From assembly GCA_017456645.1 (NCBI GenBank), contig JAFTIZ010000004.1, positions 93,963 to 157,962 of the forward strand: a stretch of DNA of 64,000 bases, read 5' to 3'. Made by a program: the position numbers and the translations under genes. Below the pieces are notes generated by a model. That model searched no databases. It saw only the letters and a program-made list of their open reading frames with translations, and had not been told where the DNA came from. This stretch comes from Oscillospiraceae bacterium. Lineage in GTDB: Bacteria; Bacillota; Clostridia; Oscillospirales; Oscillospiraceae. Below are positions 27,281 to 37,836 of this stretch, one piece after another; the first letter of the stretch is position 1; each line of letters starts with the position of its first letter.

Positions 27281-27902
27281 TCCATTCCTCCTGGAATTCA
27301 TCGAAATCTAATTGCCGCAAAGCGCTGCGGATGTCGCCGTAGCTATGACCTCTGCGCAGCAGGGCATCAATGGCTCGCTTGCGTGCGCGCTCGTCGGAGT
27401 CCGCCGTCAGACGGCTGCGCAGAAAGGACAGGATATTCTCCGTCTGATCCGGATAATCGGCCAGCGCTTCGTCCCAGTATTCCTTGGGTACGCGCTTTTC
27501 GTACAGCGCCTGCTTAGCTCTTGCCAGGCCGTAACCCTTGGCGGCGCAGCGGCTGACGATCATCGATGCCGTCTGTCGATCATCTACCAGACGCAGTTCC
27601 TCCATCCATGCCACCGCCTCCGCAGCCTGCACGGGATCCTCGCCCTTCTGAATCAGCCGACGCTTCAGATCGTTCTTGGAAACATCGGAGGCCGTTACGA
27701 TCCGAACCGCCCGCATTTTGGCACTCATCTGACCGGCAGCAGTGCGCAGCGCAGCCATCTCCTGCTCGGTCAGCTCCTGACCGGTATACAGGCAGTGATC
27801 CTCTATGGTCTGGCGGTACAGCCGCAGAATGCTGCCGTCGTCAAATTCCACACGGTAACGTCCGACCCCATCGGGTTTCGATGCAAATTTATTAATCCTC
27901 AT
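27273..27902 (-). CDS. recX: RecA regulator RecX
   Basis: 209 residues. Helical RecX protein with the repeated three-helix pattern, including [30 protein letters not shown] and [15 protein letters not shown]. RecX binds RecA filaments and limits or modulates their activity. It directly follows recA with an 11-bp overlap, the usual arrangement. Confidence 0.92.
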   Translation of the reverse strand: MRINKFASKPDGVGRYRVEFDDGSILRLYRQTIEDHCLYTGQELTEQEMAALRTAAGQMSAKMRAVRIVTASDVSKNDLKRRLIQKGEDPVQAAEAVAWMEELRLVDDRQTASMIVSRCAAKGYGLARAKQALYEKRVPKEYWDEALADYPDQTENILSFLRSRLTADSDERARKRAIDALLRRGHSYGDIRSALRQLDFDEFQEEWNG

Positions 27903-28995
27903 CGTCGAAATCGTCCGCGCTTACAGCCACGGGACGCTCGGCAGCCTTAGCGGTCTTGGGCTCAATGCCCATGAGCTTGCTCATATTTTCACGAACCTTG
28001 GCTTCCACCTGCTCAGCAATATCGGGATTGGCCTGCAGGTAAGCCTTCACGCTGTCCTTACCCTGACCGATCCGCTCGTCGCCCATGCTGAACCAGCTGC
28101 CGCTCTTCTGGACGATATCCAGCTGTACAGCCAGATCCACCAGTTCGCCCCACTTGCTGATACCCTGACCGTAGTAGATATCGAAGAAGGCCTCACGGAA
28201 AGGAGGCGCGACCTTGTTCTTAACAACCTTGACACGGGTCTTGTTGCCGATGACATTGCCGCCTTCCTTGATGGACTCTACACGCCGCACATCCAGACGG
28301 ATGGAGGAATAGAACTTCAGGGCGTTGCCACCTGTGGTAGTTTCGGGGTTGCCGTACATCACACCGATCTTCATACGAAGCTGGTTGATGAAAATGACCA
28401 CACAATTGGTCTTGGCGATTGTGCCGGCCAGTTTGCGCAGAGCCTGGCTCATCAGACGAGCCTGCAGACCCACATGAGCATCACCCATCTCGCCCTCGAT
28501 CTCCGCACGGGGAGTCAGCGCAGCCACGGAGTCCACGACCACGGCATCCACAGCACCGGAGCGCACAAGTGCGTCGGTAATCTCCAGCGCCTGCTCGCCG
28601 GTATCGGGCTGGGAAACCAGCAGATTGTCCGTATCCACACCTAGCGCCGCCGCATACACGGGGTCCAGCGCATGCTCGGCATCCACGAAGGCAACTTCTC
28701 CGCCCCGCTTCTGAGCCTCTGCCAGAATGTGCAGAGCCAAAGTGGTCTTACCGGAGGACTCAGGGCCATAGATCTCAATGATTCTACCCTTGGGCACACC
28801 GCCGATGCCCAGCGCCGCATCCAGCGCCAGAGAGCCGGTGGGAATCGCCTCCACGTTCATCTCAGGACGATCGCCCAGACGCATGACCGTGCCCTTACCA
28901 AAATTCTTGTCGATCTGAGACAGAGCAGTCTGCAGAGCCTTCTTCTTATCAGATGCGGGGGTAGGTGCTTCATAGGTCGTCTTTTTCGTTGCCAT
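27892..28995 (-). CDS. recA: Recombinase A
   Basis: 367 residues from ATG 28995. ATP-dependent strand-exchange protein and SOS coprotease. Walker [24 protein letters not shown], the L1 loop after [49 protein letters not shown] and the acidic C-terminus DDFDDED are typical. The frame is open 46 codons upstream but that stretch is the end of prmC. Overlaps recX by 11 bp. Confidence 0.97.
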   Translation of the reverse strand: MATKKTTYEAPTPASDKKKALQTALSQIDKNFGKGTVMRLGDRPEMNVEAIPTGSLALDAALGIGGVPKGRIIEIYGPESSGKTTLALHILAEAQKRGGEVAFVDAEHALDPVYAAALGVDTDNLLVSQPDTGEQALEITDALVRSGAVDAVVVDSVAALTPRAEIEGEMGDAHVGLQARLMSQALRKLAGTIAKTNCVVIFINQLRMKIGVMYGNPETTTGGNALKFYSSIRLDVRRVESIKEGGNVIGNKTRVKVVKNKVAPPFREAFFDIYYGQGISKWGELVDLAVQLDIVQKSGSWFSMGDERIGQGKDSVKAYLQANPDIAEQVEAKVRENMSKLMGIEPKTAKAAERPVAVSADDFDDED

Positions 28996-28996
28996 A

Positions 28997-29872
28997 TTAA
29001 TCTTCCTTCTTTCCGTATTGGGCCAGTACTGCCCGTTCTCTGTCGTTATAATCTCTGGTTCGTTCCAGAACTGTGTAGCCGTTGGTTTCCAGCAGGCGGC
29101 AGATATCGTCGCCTTGGCTGGGATCATATTCAAAACAAAGGTAGCCGCCGCTCTTCAGGGCACGGGTGTAGTTTTTGATGATGGAGCGATAAAAATCCAA
29201 TCCATCCTCACCGCCGTGGAGCGCCAGATGGGGCTCATAGTCCGCCACGCTGGCAGGCAGCTCTTCCATTTCCTTGGTCGTGATGTAGGGAGGGTTCGAT
29301 ACGATCATATCAAACTTCCCCATGAATGCCGGCGGCGGAGTCAGCGCATCGGCCTGCACGCAGGTCACTCTTCCGCCCAGCTTCTGACGTGTTACATTTC
29401 TTTTTGCCACCGACAGCGCATCCTTGGAAATATCCGCCAGTGTCACCTTCGCATCCTTGACCCGATGAGCGATAGCCAGACCGATGCAGCCGGAGCCGGT
29501 GCACAGGTCAAGAATCCGGGGCTCCTGATCGAGGAACAGCGCCTTTTTGATAGCCATCGCAGTGACTGCGCAGGTATCGTCACGGGGGATCAGAACGTTA
29601 GGATCCACATACAGCGTCATGCCGTAAAACTCCCACTCACCCAGTACGTAGGCAAGGGGCTCGCCGGACAGTAGCCGCTGCACCGCGGCGTCCATAGCCT
29701 CGCAGATGGCTTCGCAGGCGTACTTCTCCCGATCCGCCAGAACGGCCTCCCGACTCTTTCCGGAAACGTAGCACAGCAGGTTTCGCGCCAGCAGGCTTGC
29801 GGTCTGCTGATCCTCCACTTCCATAAGGCTGCGGCGTGCATCCAGATACAGTTGGGCGTAGGTTTTTACCAC
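28997..29872 (-). CDS. prmC: Release factor glutamine methyltransferase
   Basis: 291 residues. Methylates the GGQ glutamine of release factors RF1/RF2. Motifs: [39 protein letters not shown] (SAM site) and the catalytic SNPPYI. prmC is more often next to prfA; here it lies between DUF1385 and recA. It overlaps the DUF1385 gene by 7 bp and stops one base before the recA start codon. Confidence 0.94.
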   Translation of the reverse strand: MVKTYAQLYLDARRSLMEVEDQQTASLLARNLLCYVSGKSREAVLADREKYACEAICEAMDAAVQRLLSGEPLAYVLGEWEFYGMTLYVDPNVLIPRDDTCAVTAMAIKKALFLDQEPRILDLCTGSGCIGLAIAHRVKDAKVTLADISKDALSVAKRNVTRQKLGGRVTCVQADALTPPPAFMGKFDMIVSNPPYITTKEMEELPASVADYEPHLALHGGEDGLDFYRSIIKNYTRALKSGGYLCFEYDPSQGDDICRLLETNGYTVLERTRDYNDRERAVLAQYGKKED

Positions 29873-30864
29873 CGGTCATCGCCCTCCTTCTCAGGCAGCA
29901 CCGCCTCTACCGCCGCAATACCCACCTCGATCATGGAATCGTCGGGCTCGTTGGTGGTAAAGTTCTGGAACCACATTCCGGGAGCGGTGAGGATGCGGGT
30001 AAACCAATTATCATTTCGACCCACCCAGCGGTTGATCTCATAGGCAATGGCCACCACCAGCGGCAGCAGGAGCAGCTTGTAGGCGATCATCAGCAGCCGG
30101 TAACCGAAGGTGCCCTGAATAGCCGCCAGCGCCGGCACCAGAGCCAGCAGCGCAGACGAAGCGATGGAGAACACCAGAATAGACAGCAGCATGACCACAA
30201 GCAGGAAGCTGGTACCGCAGCGCGGATGCAGACGGGTCATCTGACGCACATTCTCCACCGTCAAAGGCAGCCCCGCTTCATAGCAGCGAATAGTCTTATG
30301 CTCCGCGCCATGGTAGGCAAAGACCCGACGCATCTCACTCATGCGAGACACCAGAATCATGTATCCGGCGAAAATGAGCATACGAATGATACCCTCGATC
30401 AAGTTCAGCACCAATGTACTGTTGATCCACTGGTCAAAGAAGCTGCCAATGACCATAGGCAGTAGGAAGAACAGCGCGATAGACATGATCAAACCGAAGG
30501 CCACCGCAAAACCCAGCACGACTTTCTGGAACTTCTCGTTGCCCAGCTTTTCTTCTAGCCATTTATCGAATTTAGACGGCTCCTCCTGCGTCTCCTCAGG
30601 AGCAAGATCCGCCGATTGCATCAGCGCCTTCACACCGCTGACCTGAGAGTCAAAGAAGCCCACAGCGCCCCGAATCAGAGGCCACGTGGCAAAGGAGCCC
30701 TCTTTGTGAACCTTTCTGGGCTTAACCTCCAGCTTCAGACCCTCGGCGGTGCGCACCACGATGGCATCCTTCTCAGGGCCGCGCATCATAATGCCTTCAA
30801 TGAGAGCCTGACCGCCGATCATTGTTTTAAATTTCTCTTGTGGTTGATCTGTTTTCTTTGCCAT
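29866..30864 (-). CDS. DUF1385 membrane protein (YqhQ-like)
   Basis: 332 residues. IGGQALIEGIMMRGP near the N-terminus and YHGAEHKTIRCYEAG in the middle are the signatures of DUF1385/YqhQ, a membrane family of unknown function; the HGAEHK histidines look like metal ligands. Several transmembrane helices (about 115-140, 150-170, 225-250, 260-280). In Firmicutes the family often sits beside prmC, as here. Confidence 0.92.
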   Translation of the reverse strand: MAKKTDQPQEKFKTMIGGQALIEGIMMRGPEKDAIVVRTAEGLKLEVKPRKVHKEGSFATWPLIRGAVGFFDSQVSGVKALMQSADLAPEETQEEPSKFDKWLEEKLGNEKFQKVVLGFAVAFGLIMSIALFFLLPMVIGSFFDQWINSTLVLNLIEGIIRMLIFAGYMILVSRMSEMRRVFAYHGAEHKTIRCYEAGLPLTVENVRQMTRLHPRCGTSFLLVVMLLSILVFSIASSALLALVPALAAIQGTFGYRLLMIAYKLLLLPLVVAIAYEINRWVGRNDNWFTRILTAPGMWFQNFTTNEPDDSMIEVGIAAVEAVLPEKEGDDRW

Positions 30865-30877
30865 ATTGTTCCTTTCC

Positions 30878-32323
30878 TTACTGCGACACAGGCAGGCGCA
30901 CCGTTACAACCGTACCGCCGCCGGGAGCATTTTCCAATGTCAACGTGCCGCCGTGGAGCTCCACGATCTCGTCGCAGACCGCCAAACCAATGCCGGTGCC
31001 GCGAACCTTGGAGCTGCCTTTATAAAATTTCCGTTTTACCAGAGGCAGTTCATCTGCCGGAATGCCGGGGCCATAATCCCGAATGCGGATCACCACTTCC
31101 TCGTCCTCAAGACGAATCGCGGCTTCGATGCGCTTGCCTTCACCGCCATGCTTGGCGGCATTATCCAAAATATTCAGGAAAACCTGCCGCATCCGCTTGG
31201 GGTCGCAGGGAATCTCCGGAATTTCCTCATCATCCTCGGTCAACTCAAGGGTAATCCCCTCCTGTGCCAAGCGGCTTCCGTACATATATACCGTATCTTC
31301 AAATTCGCCACGAATATCAGAAAGCTCTACATTCAAGGTGAACCGTCCGTCCTGAATGCGGGTAAAATCCAACAGTTCCACCACCATTTCCGTCAGGCGA
31401 TGGGTCTCACGATGGATGATCTTCATGCCACGACGGGTCTGATCATCCAGATCCGGATCCGACAGCAGAGTTTCACTCCAGCCGGTAATCGCCGTCAGAG
31501 GGGTGCGCAGCTCATGAGAAAGAGAGGAAATAAAATCCGTCTGCATTTTCTCATTCTGGTTCAGTTTGACTGACAGCTCATTGACCGTGTTCGCCAGCTC
31601 GCCGATCTCGTCATTGTAGCGGGTCTGGATCTGAACGCCGTAGCTGCCGCTGGCGATCCGTTTCGCTTTCTGGGTGATCTGCTCCACGGGCACCACGATG
31701 GAACGGATAAAATACCGTCCGCTGAACAGCACCGCTCCCAGAATCACCAGAAACGCACCCGCAGCGCACAAGCCGATGGTCAGAATCTGCCGATCCAGCG
31801 CTTCTGTGGAGGTAACATACCGCAGCACGCCGATGACCTCACCGCCGCTGTAGACCATGGGGCTGGACACCGCAATGATCCGTTCACCCGTGGCAGGATC
31901 CGCACCCACGTAGCTTTCAATGTCCTTGGTCACAAAGGCGTCGGAAATATCCGAGGTAGTAGGTGCCTTGCCGGCCCAATGGCCGTAGGAGGAAACCACC
32001 AGCTGCCCCTCGGCATTGATGAACTGCAGTTCCAGAGAGTTTCTATCCTCAAAGGTACGGGTATAGGTGATGCAGGACTGGTAATAATCGTTATAATTCT
32101 GGTTCAGATAATCCGTAAAGAAGCTGGCGGTCTCTTCCGCCCGGCGGCGCATATCCGATTCCAGATTGGTATAATAATACGCCGCGAAGACCATAGTCAC
32201 GACCAGCACGCAAACCAGTCCCATTGCGCAGATAACGCTGACGGTATTGGCAAACCACCGTCTGCTCAGGCCGCTGATCTTGACCTTTGCTCCCTTCTTC
32301 TTTTCCCCGATCAGCTTCCCCAC
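30878..32323 (-). CDS. Sensor histidine kinase, WalK/PhoR type
   Basis: About 481 residues from GTG 32323, which lies inside the response regulator's 3' end; an ATG 6 codons upstream is also open and the start is uncertain. Order: transmembrane helix about 28-50, extracytoplasmic sensor about 51-178 (TDYLNQNYNDYYQ...), transmembrane helix about 180-200, HAMP, HisKA with H270 in LSHELRTPLTAI, and HATPase with DNAAKHGGEG and DYGPGIPADE. Partner of the upstream response regulator and lipoprotein; the shared operon continues into DUF1385-prmC-recA. Confidence 0.9.
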   Translation of the reverse strand: MGKLIGEKKKGAKVKISGLSRRWFANTVSVICAMGLVCVLVVTMVFAAYYYTNLESDMRRRAEETASFFTDYLNQNYNDYYQSCITYTRTFEDRNSLELQFINAEGQLVVSSYGHWAGKAPTTSDISDAFVTKDIESYVGADPATGERIIAVSSPMVYSGGEVIGVLRYVTSTEALDRQILTIGLCAAGAFLVILGAVLFSGRYFIRSIVVPVEQITQKAKRIASGSYGVQIQTRYNDEIGELANTVNELSVKLNQNEKMQTDFISSLSHELRTPLTAITGWSETLLSDPDLDDQTRRGMKIIHRETHRLTEMVVELLDFTRIQDGRFTLNVELSDIRGEFEDTVYMYGSRLAQEGITLELTEDDEEIPEIPCDPKRMRQVFLNILDNAAKHGGEGKRIEAAIRLEDEEVVIRIRDYGPGIPADELPLVKRKFYKGSSKVRGTGIGLAVCDEIVELHGGTLTLENAPGGGTVVTVRLPVSQ

Positions 32324-32997
32324 TTGTAGCCGAAGCCCCAAACGGTGGTAATGAAGCTGGGATTATTGGGGTTGTCCTCCAACTTGATCCGAAGGCGGCG
32401 GATATTTACATCCACGATCTTCAGCTCGCCTTCATATTCCCGACCCCATACGGTTGCCAGAATCTCTTCTCTGGACAGCGCACGACCGGGGTGCTGCATA
32501 AACAGCTTGACGATGGCGTACTCCACCTGCGTCAGGCGAATGCGCTCGCCATACTTCTCCAGCGTACGGTTTCGGGTATTGAGAATGAAGGGGCCGTGGC
32601 TCAACAGCTCGCTGACCGCCACCGAATCTCCGCGGACACGGCGCACCAGCGCATCCAGCCGAGCCGTCAGCTCTGCCGGAGAGAAGGGCTTGGTCACATA
32701 GTCATCGGCGCCGGTCATCAGGCCGGTAACCTTGTCCATCTCCTGCGTCCGTGCGGTGAGCATGATGATACCCATGCGCTTGTTGGATGCGCGAATCCGC
32801 CGGCAAACCTCAAAGCCGTCGATATCCGGCAGCATAATATCCAGCACCGCCACATCCACATCGGGATGTTCCTTCAGAATCTCCAGCGCCTCATTGCCGG
32901 TGCCGGCCTCCAGAGTCTGGTAACCGGCTCGCTGCAGGTTGATCACAACGAAGCTGCGGATATTCTCTTCATCTTCCAAAATCAGTACCTTTTTCAT
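32311..32997 (-). CDS. OmpR/PhoB-type response regulator
   Basis: 228 residues. Receiver domain with D53 in VLDIMLPDIDG and K103 in VTKPFS; winged-helix domain from about 135 ending TTVWGFGYKWGS. Start ATG 32997 follows AGAGGT and overlaps the upstream lipoprotein stop by 4 bp. It overlaps the kinase start by about 13 bp, so the three genes are translationally coupled. Confidence 0.93.
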   Translation of the reverse strand: MKKVLILEDEENIRSFVVINLQRAGYQTLEAGTGNEALEILKEHPDVDVAVLDIMLPDIDGFEVCRRIRASNKRMGIIMLTARTQEMDKVTGLMTGADDYVTKPFSPAELTARLDALVRRVRGDSVAVSELLSHGPFILNTRNRTLEKYGERIRLTQVEYAIVKLFMQHPGRALSREEILATVWGREYEGELKIVDVNIRRLRIKLEDNPNNPSFITTVWGFGYKWGS

Positions 32998-34319
32998 TTC
33001 GACACCTCTTGTGTTTTCCAATCCTGATGGATCAGGTGGAAGCTATTTATCACACTTTCACGGGTAATGCCGTAAGTGGCGGCGCATTCTTCCAGCTCAG
33101 CGGCATACAGCGCCGAGTCAGTTTCGTAGATCACGAACCGTTTGCTCTGAACAATCAACTCCTCGCTGCTTGTTCCGGGCATATAATACACCGTCAGCAC
33201 TTTCTGCTCCAAGCTCAGGTTCTCATCACGCAAATGCAATTCGTAGCCGCCACCCTGCTTCTGTATCGTCACACGTCCGGCCCAGCTGTTATCCATAGTC
33301 AAATACCAGCCGCCCAGGAAATCGTGGAATGTGTACAGCTTGTCAATTTCCTTTCCGTCGGGGGTAAGAGAATACCAGCGGATCAAATACTGCATTGAAG
33401 ATGTGCTTGGGCTGCTGGTAGGCCGCATACTGATCAGCGCCGGCAGCTCCATAATGCCATCCTCGTCGATATCCTCAGCATAGACATTGTACTTTCGCAA
33501 GGTACTCTGGCTGGTTCCGGACTCAGCAGAGAAGCTGATGTTGGTAAAGTATCCATCCACCAGAGCAAATACATCCGTGATGATAGCGTTTTCGCCTGCC
33601 GCACTGGCTACGAAGACCGCGCTCTGACCTCCCTGGAGTCTGCCGCTGAACACCCGTTTCAGCCGGTCGGCGGATTCGGACAGGCTCAGCTGATTGGAGC
33701 GCTCCATGGTATCGCCGGCGTATTGATACAGCTCCGCAAGACCCTTGGCCTCATCGGATTCACCGGGACGCAGCACCATCAGACCGCTGCGTCCGTCCGC
33801 ATTGAGGTCACAGGTCAAAAATTTTGTATAGTTTGCGCTCATCAGGGAGATGGCTTTTCCGTCCTGAAAGCTGTAAACGCTGACCGAACGTGCCACCTCA
33901 TTACTGATCTGACAACCCACGATGAGCTCATAGCCGGGTCTGTCATCGATGCGGGCGTACTCCACCACGTCAAAGGCAAATCCATGACTTTGAATGGTAT
34001 CCGCCAGCACATATTCCCCGTCCTCCATGCGGAAGATCAGGATCTGCAAAGGCTTTTCCGCCACACCCTTGGCGAACAGCAGGTATTCCGGCTCTCCGTC
34101 CCCATCCAGATCCGCCATTTGAACCGTTTGCAGGTTCTCACCGGATTGGGGTGCGCAATAATCCCGGCTGCCAAGATTGCGATCGATGGCAGATTGCAGA
34201 TTGTTATATTCATCCGACCGCTTCGGCACCTGATACAGCGAATCAATGGTCTGCAGAGAGCAGCCGGTCAGAAGCAGCAGCGCAAGCACCAGCAGGGCAA
34301 TATTCCATTTTCGGCTCAC
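32994..34319 (-). CDS. Lipoprotein with repeated DxDxDG calcium-type motifs
   Basis: 441 residues from a GTG with GGAAGGAGC upstream. Lipobox LLLTGC (Cys20). Three or more FG-GAP/VCBS-like segments with acidic loops (DLDGDGEPEY, DLNADGRSGL, DIDEDGIMEL) suggest a beta-propeller-like surface domain that binds calcium. It is the first gene of the lipoprotein-response regulator-kinase set, so it may feed the sensor or be its target; no function is known. Confidence 0.75.
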   Translation of the reverse strand: MSRKWNIALLVLALLLLTGCSLQTIDSLYQVPKRSDEYNNLQSAIDRNLGSRDYCAPQSGENLQTVQMADLDGDGEPEYLLFAKGVAEKPLQILIFRMEDGEYVLADTIQSHGFAFDVVEYARIDDRPGYELIVGCQISNEVARSVSVYSFQDGKAISLMSANYTKFLTCDLNADGRSGLMVLRPGESDEAKGLAELYQYAGDTMERSNQLSLSESADRLKRVFSGRLQGGQSAVFVASAAGENAIITDVFALVDGYFTNISFSAESGTSQSTLRKYNVYAEDIDEDGIMELPALISMRPTSSPSTSSMQYLIRWYSLTPDGKEIDKLYTFHDFLGGWYLTMDNSWAGRVTIQKQGGGYELHLRDENLSLEQKVLTVYYMPGTSSEELIVQSKRFVIYETDSALYAAELEECAATYGITRESVINSFHLIHQDWKTQEVSK

Positions 34320-34374
34320 GTTTCCACGCTCCTTCCAACAAATAATTGTACTACATTTCCTACAAAAAGGAAAG

Positions 34375-37300
34375 CTATTTCACCACAACATTTTCTTTTC
34401 CCAGAACTTTTTCCAACTCATTGAGCATACGGCTGTCCAAAGCAGCCTGTGCGCCGCGCATTTTCCGGGTATCGGCAAAGAATACCTTCACCGTGCTGTC
34501 GCCGGGGAACATATTCACAATAGCGCGCACCTTGGAATAATTGGGATCCTGCTCACTTTCCAGCTTAAGGTACAGCGTTCCGCTGAGTGTTCTGGGCTGC
34601 TCCTTCTCCACCGGCACCGCGTTTTCCGGGGCCTCAGAGAAATCCGTAATGGGTCGGGCACGATTGATGACGATCTGGGGCTCCTTTTCATCCCGAATGG
34701 AGAGCCGCCCGGTGATCACCACCGCCCCGTTCTCCTTCAGATAACCGCCGTACTGGCTCAGGACATTGGAAAACGCCAGCATTTCGATGGATGCGGTGTC
34801 ATCCTCCACAGTCACATAGGCCATCATGGAATTGTTGCGGGTAGTCTTCATCTTAATGGCCTGCACGATGCCGGCAACGGACACGATCTGATCGTCCTGA
34901 TAGCGGGATTCGTCACCCATCAGCTCAACGATGGGCACCACATGGGTATTGCGCAGATACCGGCGGTAATCGTCCATGGGGTGACCCGAAATATAAATAC
35001 CGGTGGTCTCCTTCTCCATGGCCATCATATCCGCTTTGTTCAGCTCAGGCAGCTTGGGAATGGAGATGGCCGCCGCTGCGTCATTCTCCTCCAGCATACC
35101 GAACAGACCCATCTGGCCGTCCAGATTTCGCTTGCGGGTACTGGATACGCTGTCCATAATGCTGTCGTACACCGCCAGCAGCTCACTGCGGTGATGTCCG
35201 AAGCAATCCAAGGCACCGCATTTGATAAAGTTTTCCACGGCTCGCTTGTTCAGCTCGCCCTCGCCCATGCGCTCGATGAAATCCTCCAGAGATCTGAAAG
35301 ATCCACCCTCCTCGCGCTTGGCAGCAACGGTTCGAATCAGGCCGTGACCCACATTCTTCACCGCACCAAGACCGAAGCGAATGGCATCGCCCTCTACACT
35401 GAAATGATCATCGGAGTGATTGATATCCGGCGGAAGCACGGCAATGCCCAGCTCCTTGCACTCAGCAATGTAGCCGGAGATCTTGGTAGCAGAATCCAGA
35501 ACCGAGGTCATCAGCGCCGCCATGTACTGACGGGGATAATGGCATTTCAGATACGCCGTCTGATAGGAAGCCACGGCATAGCAGACCGCGTGAGCCTTGT
35601 TAAAGGCATAGTTTGCGAAGGCAACGATCTCATCGTACAGTGATTGGGCTACCACCTCAGAAATTCCGTTGGCAACACAGCCGGGAATCCCCTTTTCCGC
35701 GTCACCGTAGACGAACACCCTTCGCTCCGCCTCGATGACCTTCATCTTTTTCTTGGAAATGGCGCGGCGAATGTTGTCGGCCTGACCCATGGTATAGCCG
35801 CCCAGCTGACGGAAGATCTCAATGACCTGCTCCTGATAGACGATGCAACCATAAGTGACCTTCAGGATCGGCTCCAATTCCGGACATTTATAGGTAACTT
35901 TCTTGTGATTTAACTTATTTTCGATAAATTTCGGAATAGAATCCATAGGGCCGGGGCGGTACAGCGCCACAATGGCGGTGATATCCTCGATGCTGTCCGC
36001 CTTCATGCCCACGCAAACACTGGTCATGCCTGCACTCTCCAGCTGGAACACACCTTGGGTCTTGCCCTCTGCCAGCATACGGAAGGTTTCAGGGTCATTA
36101 TCCGGCACATTGGCCATAGAAAAATCAGGCTCAAACTTTTGAATCTGCCGCTCCGCATCCCGGATCACCGTCAAATTTCGAAGACCAAGGAAGTCCATCT
36201 TGAGCAGACCAAGTTCCTCAATGGTGGTCATGGTATACTGGGTCACGATGGTATCGTCATTGCGCGACAGCGGCACATAAGTGCATACCGGCTCCGCGGT
36301 GATCACCACGCCGGCGGCGTGGGTGGAGGTGTTGCGGGGCATTCCCTCTAAGCTCATGGCGGTATCGATGAGGGTTCTGACCCGCTCATCCGTATCGTAC
36401 ATCTCCTTGAGCTTGGGACTGACCTCCAGCGCTTCTTTGAGAGTGATGTGCAAGGTGGTAGGCACCAGCTTCGCCACCACATCGGTCTCCGCGTAAGTAA
36501 AATTCAGGGCACGGCCAACGTCACGAATGGCGCCACGTGCCGCCATGGTGCCAAAGGTAGCGATCTGCGCCACGTGATCTGCGCCGTACTTACGCATGAC
36601 ATAGTCAATGACCTCCGGCCGTCTCTCCTGACAGAAGTCCGTATCAAAGTCGGGCATGCTGACACGCTCAGGATTCAAGAACCGCTCGAAAATCAGGGAA
36701 TACTGCATGGGATCCACTTCCGTGATATGCATACAGTACGCCACGATGGATGCCGCGCCGGAACCACGACCCGGGCCCACGGGGATGCCGTTTTCCTTGG
36801 CATAGCGGATAAAATCCCAAACAATCAGATAATAGTTGACATAACCCATACGGCTGATAACGTCGATCTCATATTCCAGCCGCTCCAGATACTTCTCCGG
36901 CTGATCGGGATACCGCTCCGCAAAGCCATCCATACACAGCTTACGGAAATACCCCTCATTGGTATACCCCTCCGGCACCGGGAAGGAGGGCAAATGATAT
37001 TCGTTGAACACAAATTCCAGATTGCACCGGTCGGCGATCCTGACCGTATTGGTAAAGGCCTCATCGCAGTTGGGGAACAGAGCGCGCAGCTCCTCCTCGC
37101 TCTTGAGGTAGAATTCCTCGGTCTGGAATTTCATGCGATTTTCGTCATCAACTGTCTTGCCGGTCTGGATGCACAGCAGCACATCCTGCATCCGGGCATC
37201 CTCTTTGCGCAGATAATGGGCATCGTTGGTGACCACCAGCGGCAGACCGGTCTCACGGGCAATGCGCATGACGCCCTGATTGACGGGGCGCTGCTCGGCA

Positions 37301-37836
37301 ATGCCGTGATCCTGCAGCTCCAGATAGAAGTTGCCCTCACCAAAAATATCCGCCATTTTCAGGGCATATTCCTTGGCAGAGGCATAGTCCTCCTCCATCA
37401 GATACTGAGGAATGGCACCGGCCAAACAGGCCGACAGCGCGATCAAGCCCTCGTGGTGCTTGCTCAGCAGCTCCAGATCCACTCTGGGCTTACCATAAAA
37501 ACCCTGAATGAACGCCTCGGAAACCATCAGGCACAGATTTTCGTAGCCCTTGCGGTTCTCGCACAGCAGCACCAGATGATAAGGATCATTGTCGATGCCA
37601 TGGACACGGTCAGCCATGCCCCGGCGGGTCACATAGACCTCGCAGCCGATAATGGGCTTGACGCCCGCGGCCTTGGCGGCCTTATAGAAATCGATACAGC
37701 CGTACATCACGCCATGGTCGGTGATCGCCACAGCGGTCTGCCCCAACTCCTTCACCCGATCCATAATACCGCTGATGCGGCAAGCACCGTCAAGGAGGCT
37801 GTATTCCGTATGTACATGTAAGTGCGCAAAGCTCAT
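34375..37836 (-). CDS. dnaE: DNA polymerase III alpha subunit
   Basis: 1153 residues. N-terminal PHP domain (HLHVHTEYSLLDG), polymerase core with GPGRGSGAASIVAYCM and the catalytic MPDFDTDFC, helix-hairpin-helix region, and OB-fold (VSVAGIVQAIKMKTTRNNSMMAYVTVEDDT). DnaE replicates DNA, in Firmicutes alongside PolC. ATG 37836 overlaps the whiA stop by 4 bp. Confidence 0.97.
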   Translation of the reverse strand: MSFAHLHVHTEYSLLDGACRISGIMDRVKELGQTAVAITDHGVMYGCIDFYKAAKAAGVKPIIGCEVYVTRRGMADRVHGIDNDPYHLVLLCENRKGYENLCLMVSEAFIQGFYGKPRVDLELLSKHHEGLIALSACLAGAIPQYLMEEDYASAKEYALKMADIFGEGNFYLELQDHGIAEQRPVNQGVMRIARETGLPLVVTNDAHYLRKEDARMQDVLLCIQTGKTVDDENRMKFQTEEFYLKSEEELRALFPNCDEAFTNTVRIADRCNLEFVFNEYHLPSFPVPEGYTNEGYFRKLCMDGFAERYPDQPEKYLERLEYEIDVISRMGYVNYYLIVWDFIRYAKENGIPVGPGRGSGAASIVAYCMHITEVDPMQYSLIFERFLNPERVSMPDFDTDFCQERRPEVIDYVMRKYGADHVAQIATFGTMAARGAIRDVGRALNFTYAETDVVAKLVPTTLHITLKEALEVSPKLKEMYDTDERVRTLIDTAMSLEGMPRNTSTHAAGVVITAEPVCTYVPLSRNDDTIVTQYTMTTIEELGLLKMDFLGLRNLTVIRDAERQIQKFEPDFSMANVPDNDPETFRMLAEGKTQGVFQLESAGMTSVCVGMKADSIEDITAIVALYRPGPMDSIPKFIENKLNHKKVTYKCPELEPILKVTYGCIVYQEQVIEIFRQLGGYTMGQADNIRRAISKKKMKVIEAERRVFVYGDAEKGIPGCVANGISEVVAQSLYDEIVAFANYAFNKAHAVCYAVASYQTAYLKCHYPRQYMAALMTSVLDSATKISGYIAECKELGIAVLPPDINHSDDHFSVEGDAIRFGLGAVKNVGHGLIRTVAAKREEGGSFRSLEDFIERMGEGELNKRAVENFIKCGALDCFGHHRSELLAVYDSIMDSVSSTRKRNLDGQMGLFGMLEENDAAAAISIPKLPELNKADMMAMEKETTGIYISGHPMDDYRRYLRNTHVVPIVELMGDESRYQDDQIVSVAGIVQAIKMKTTRNNSMMAYVTVEDDTASIEMLAFSNVLSQYGGYLKENGAVVITGRLSIRDEKEPQIVINRARPITDFSEAPENAVPVEKEQPRTLSGTLYLKLESEQDPNYSKVRAIVNMFPGDSTVKVFFADTRKMRGAQAALDSRMLNELEKVLGKENVVVK

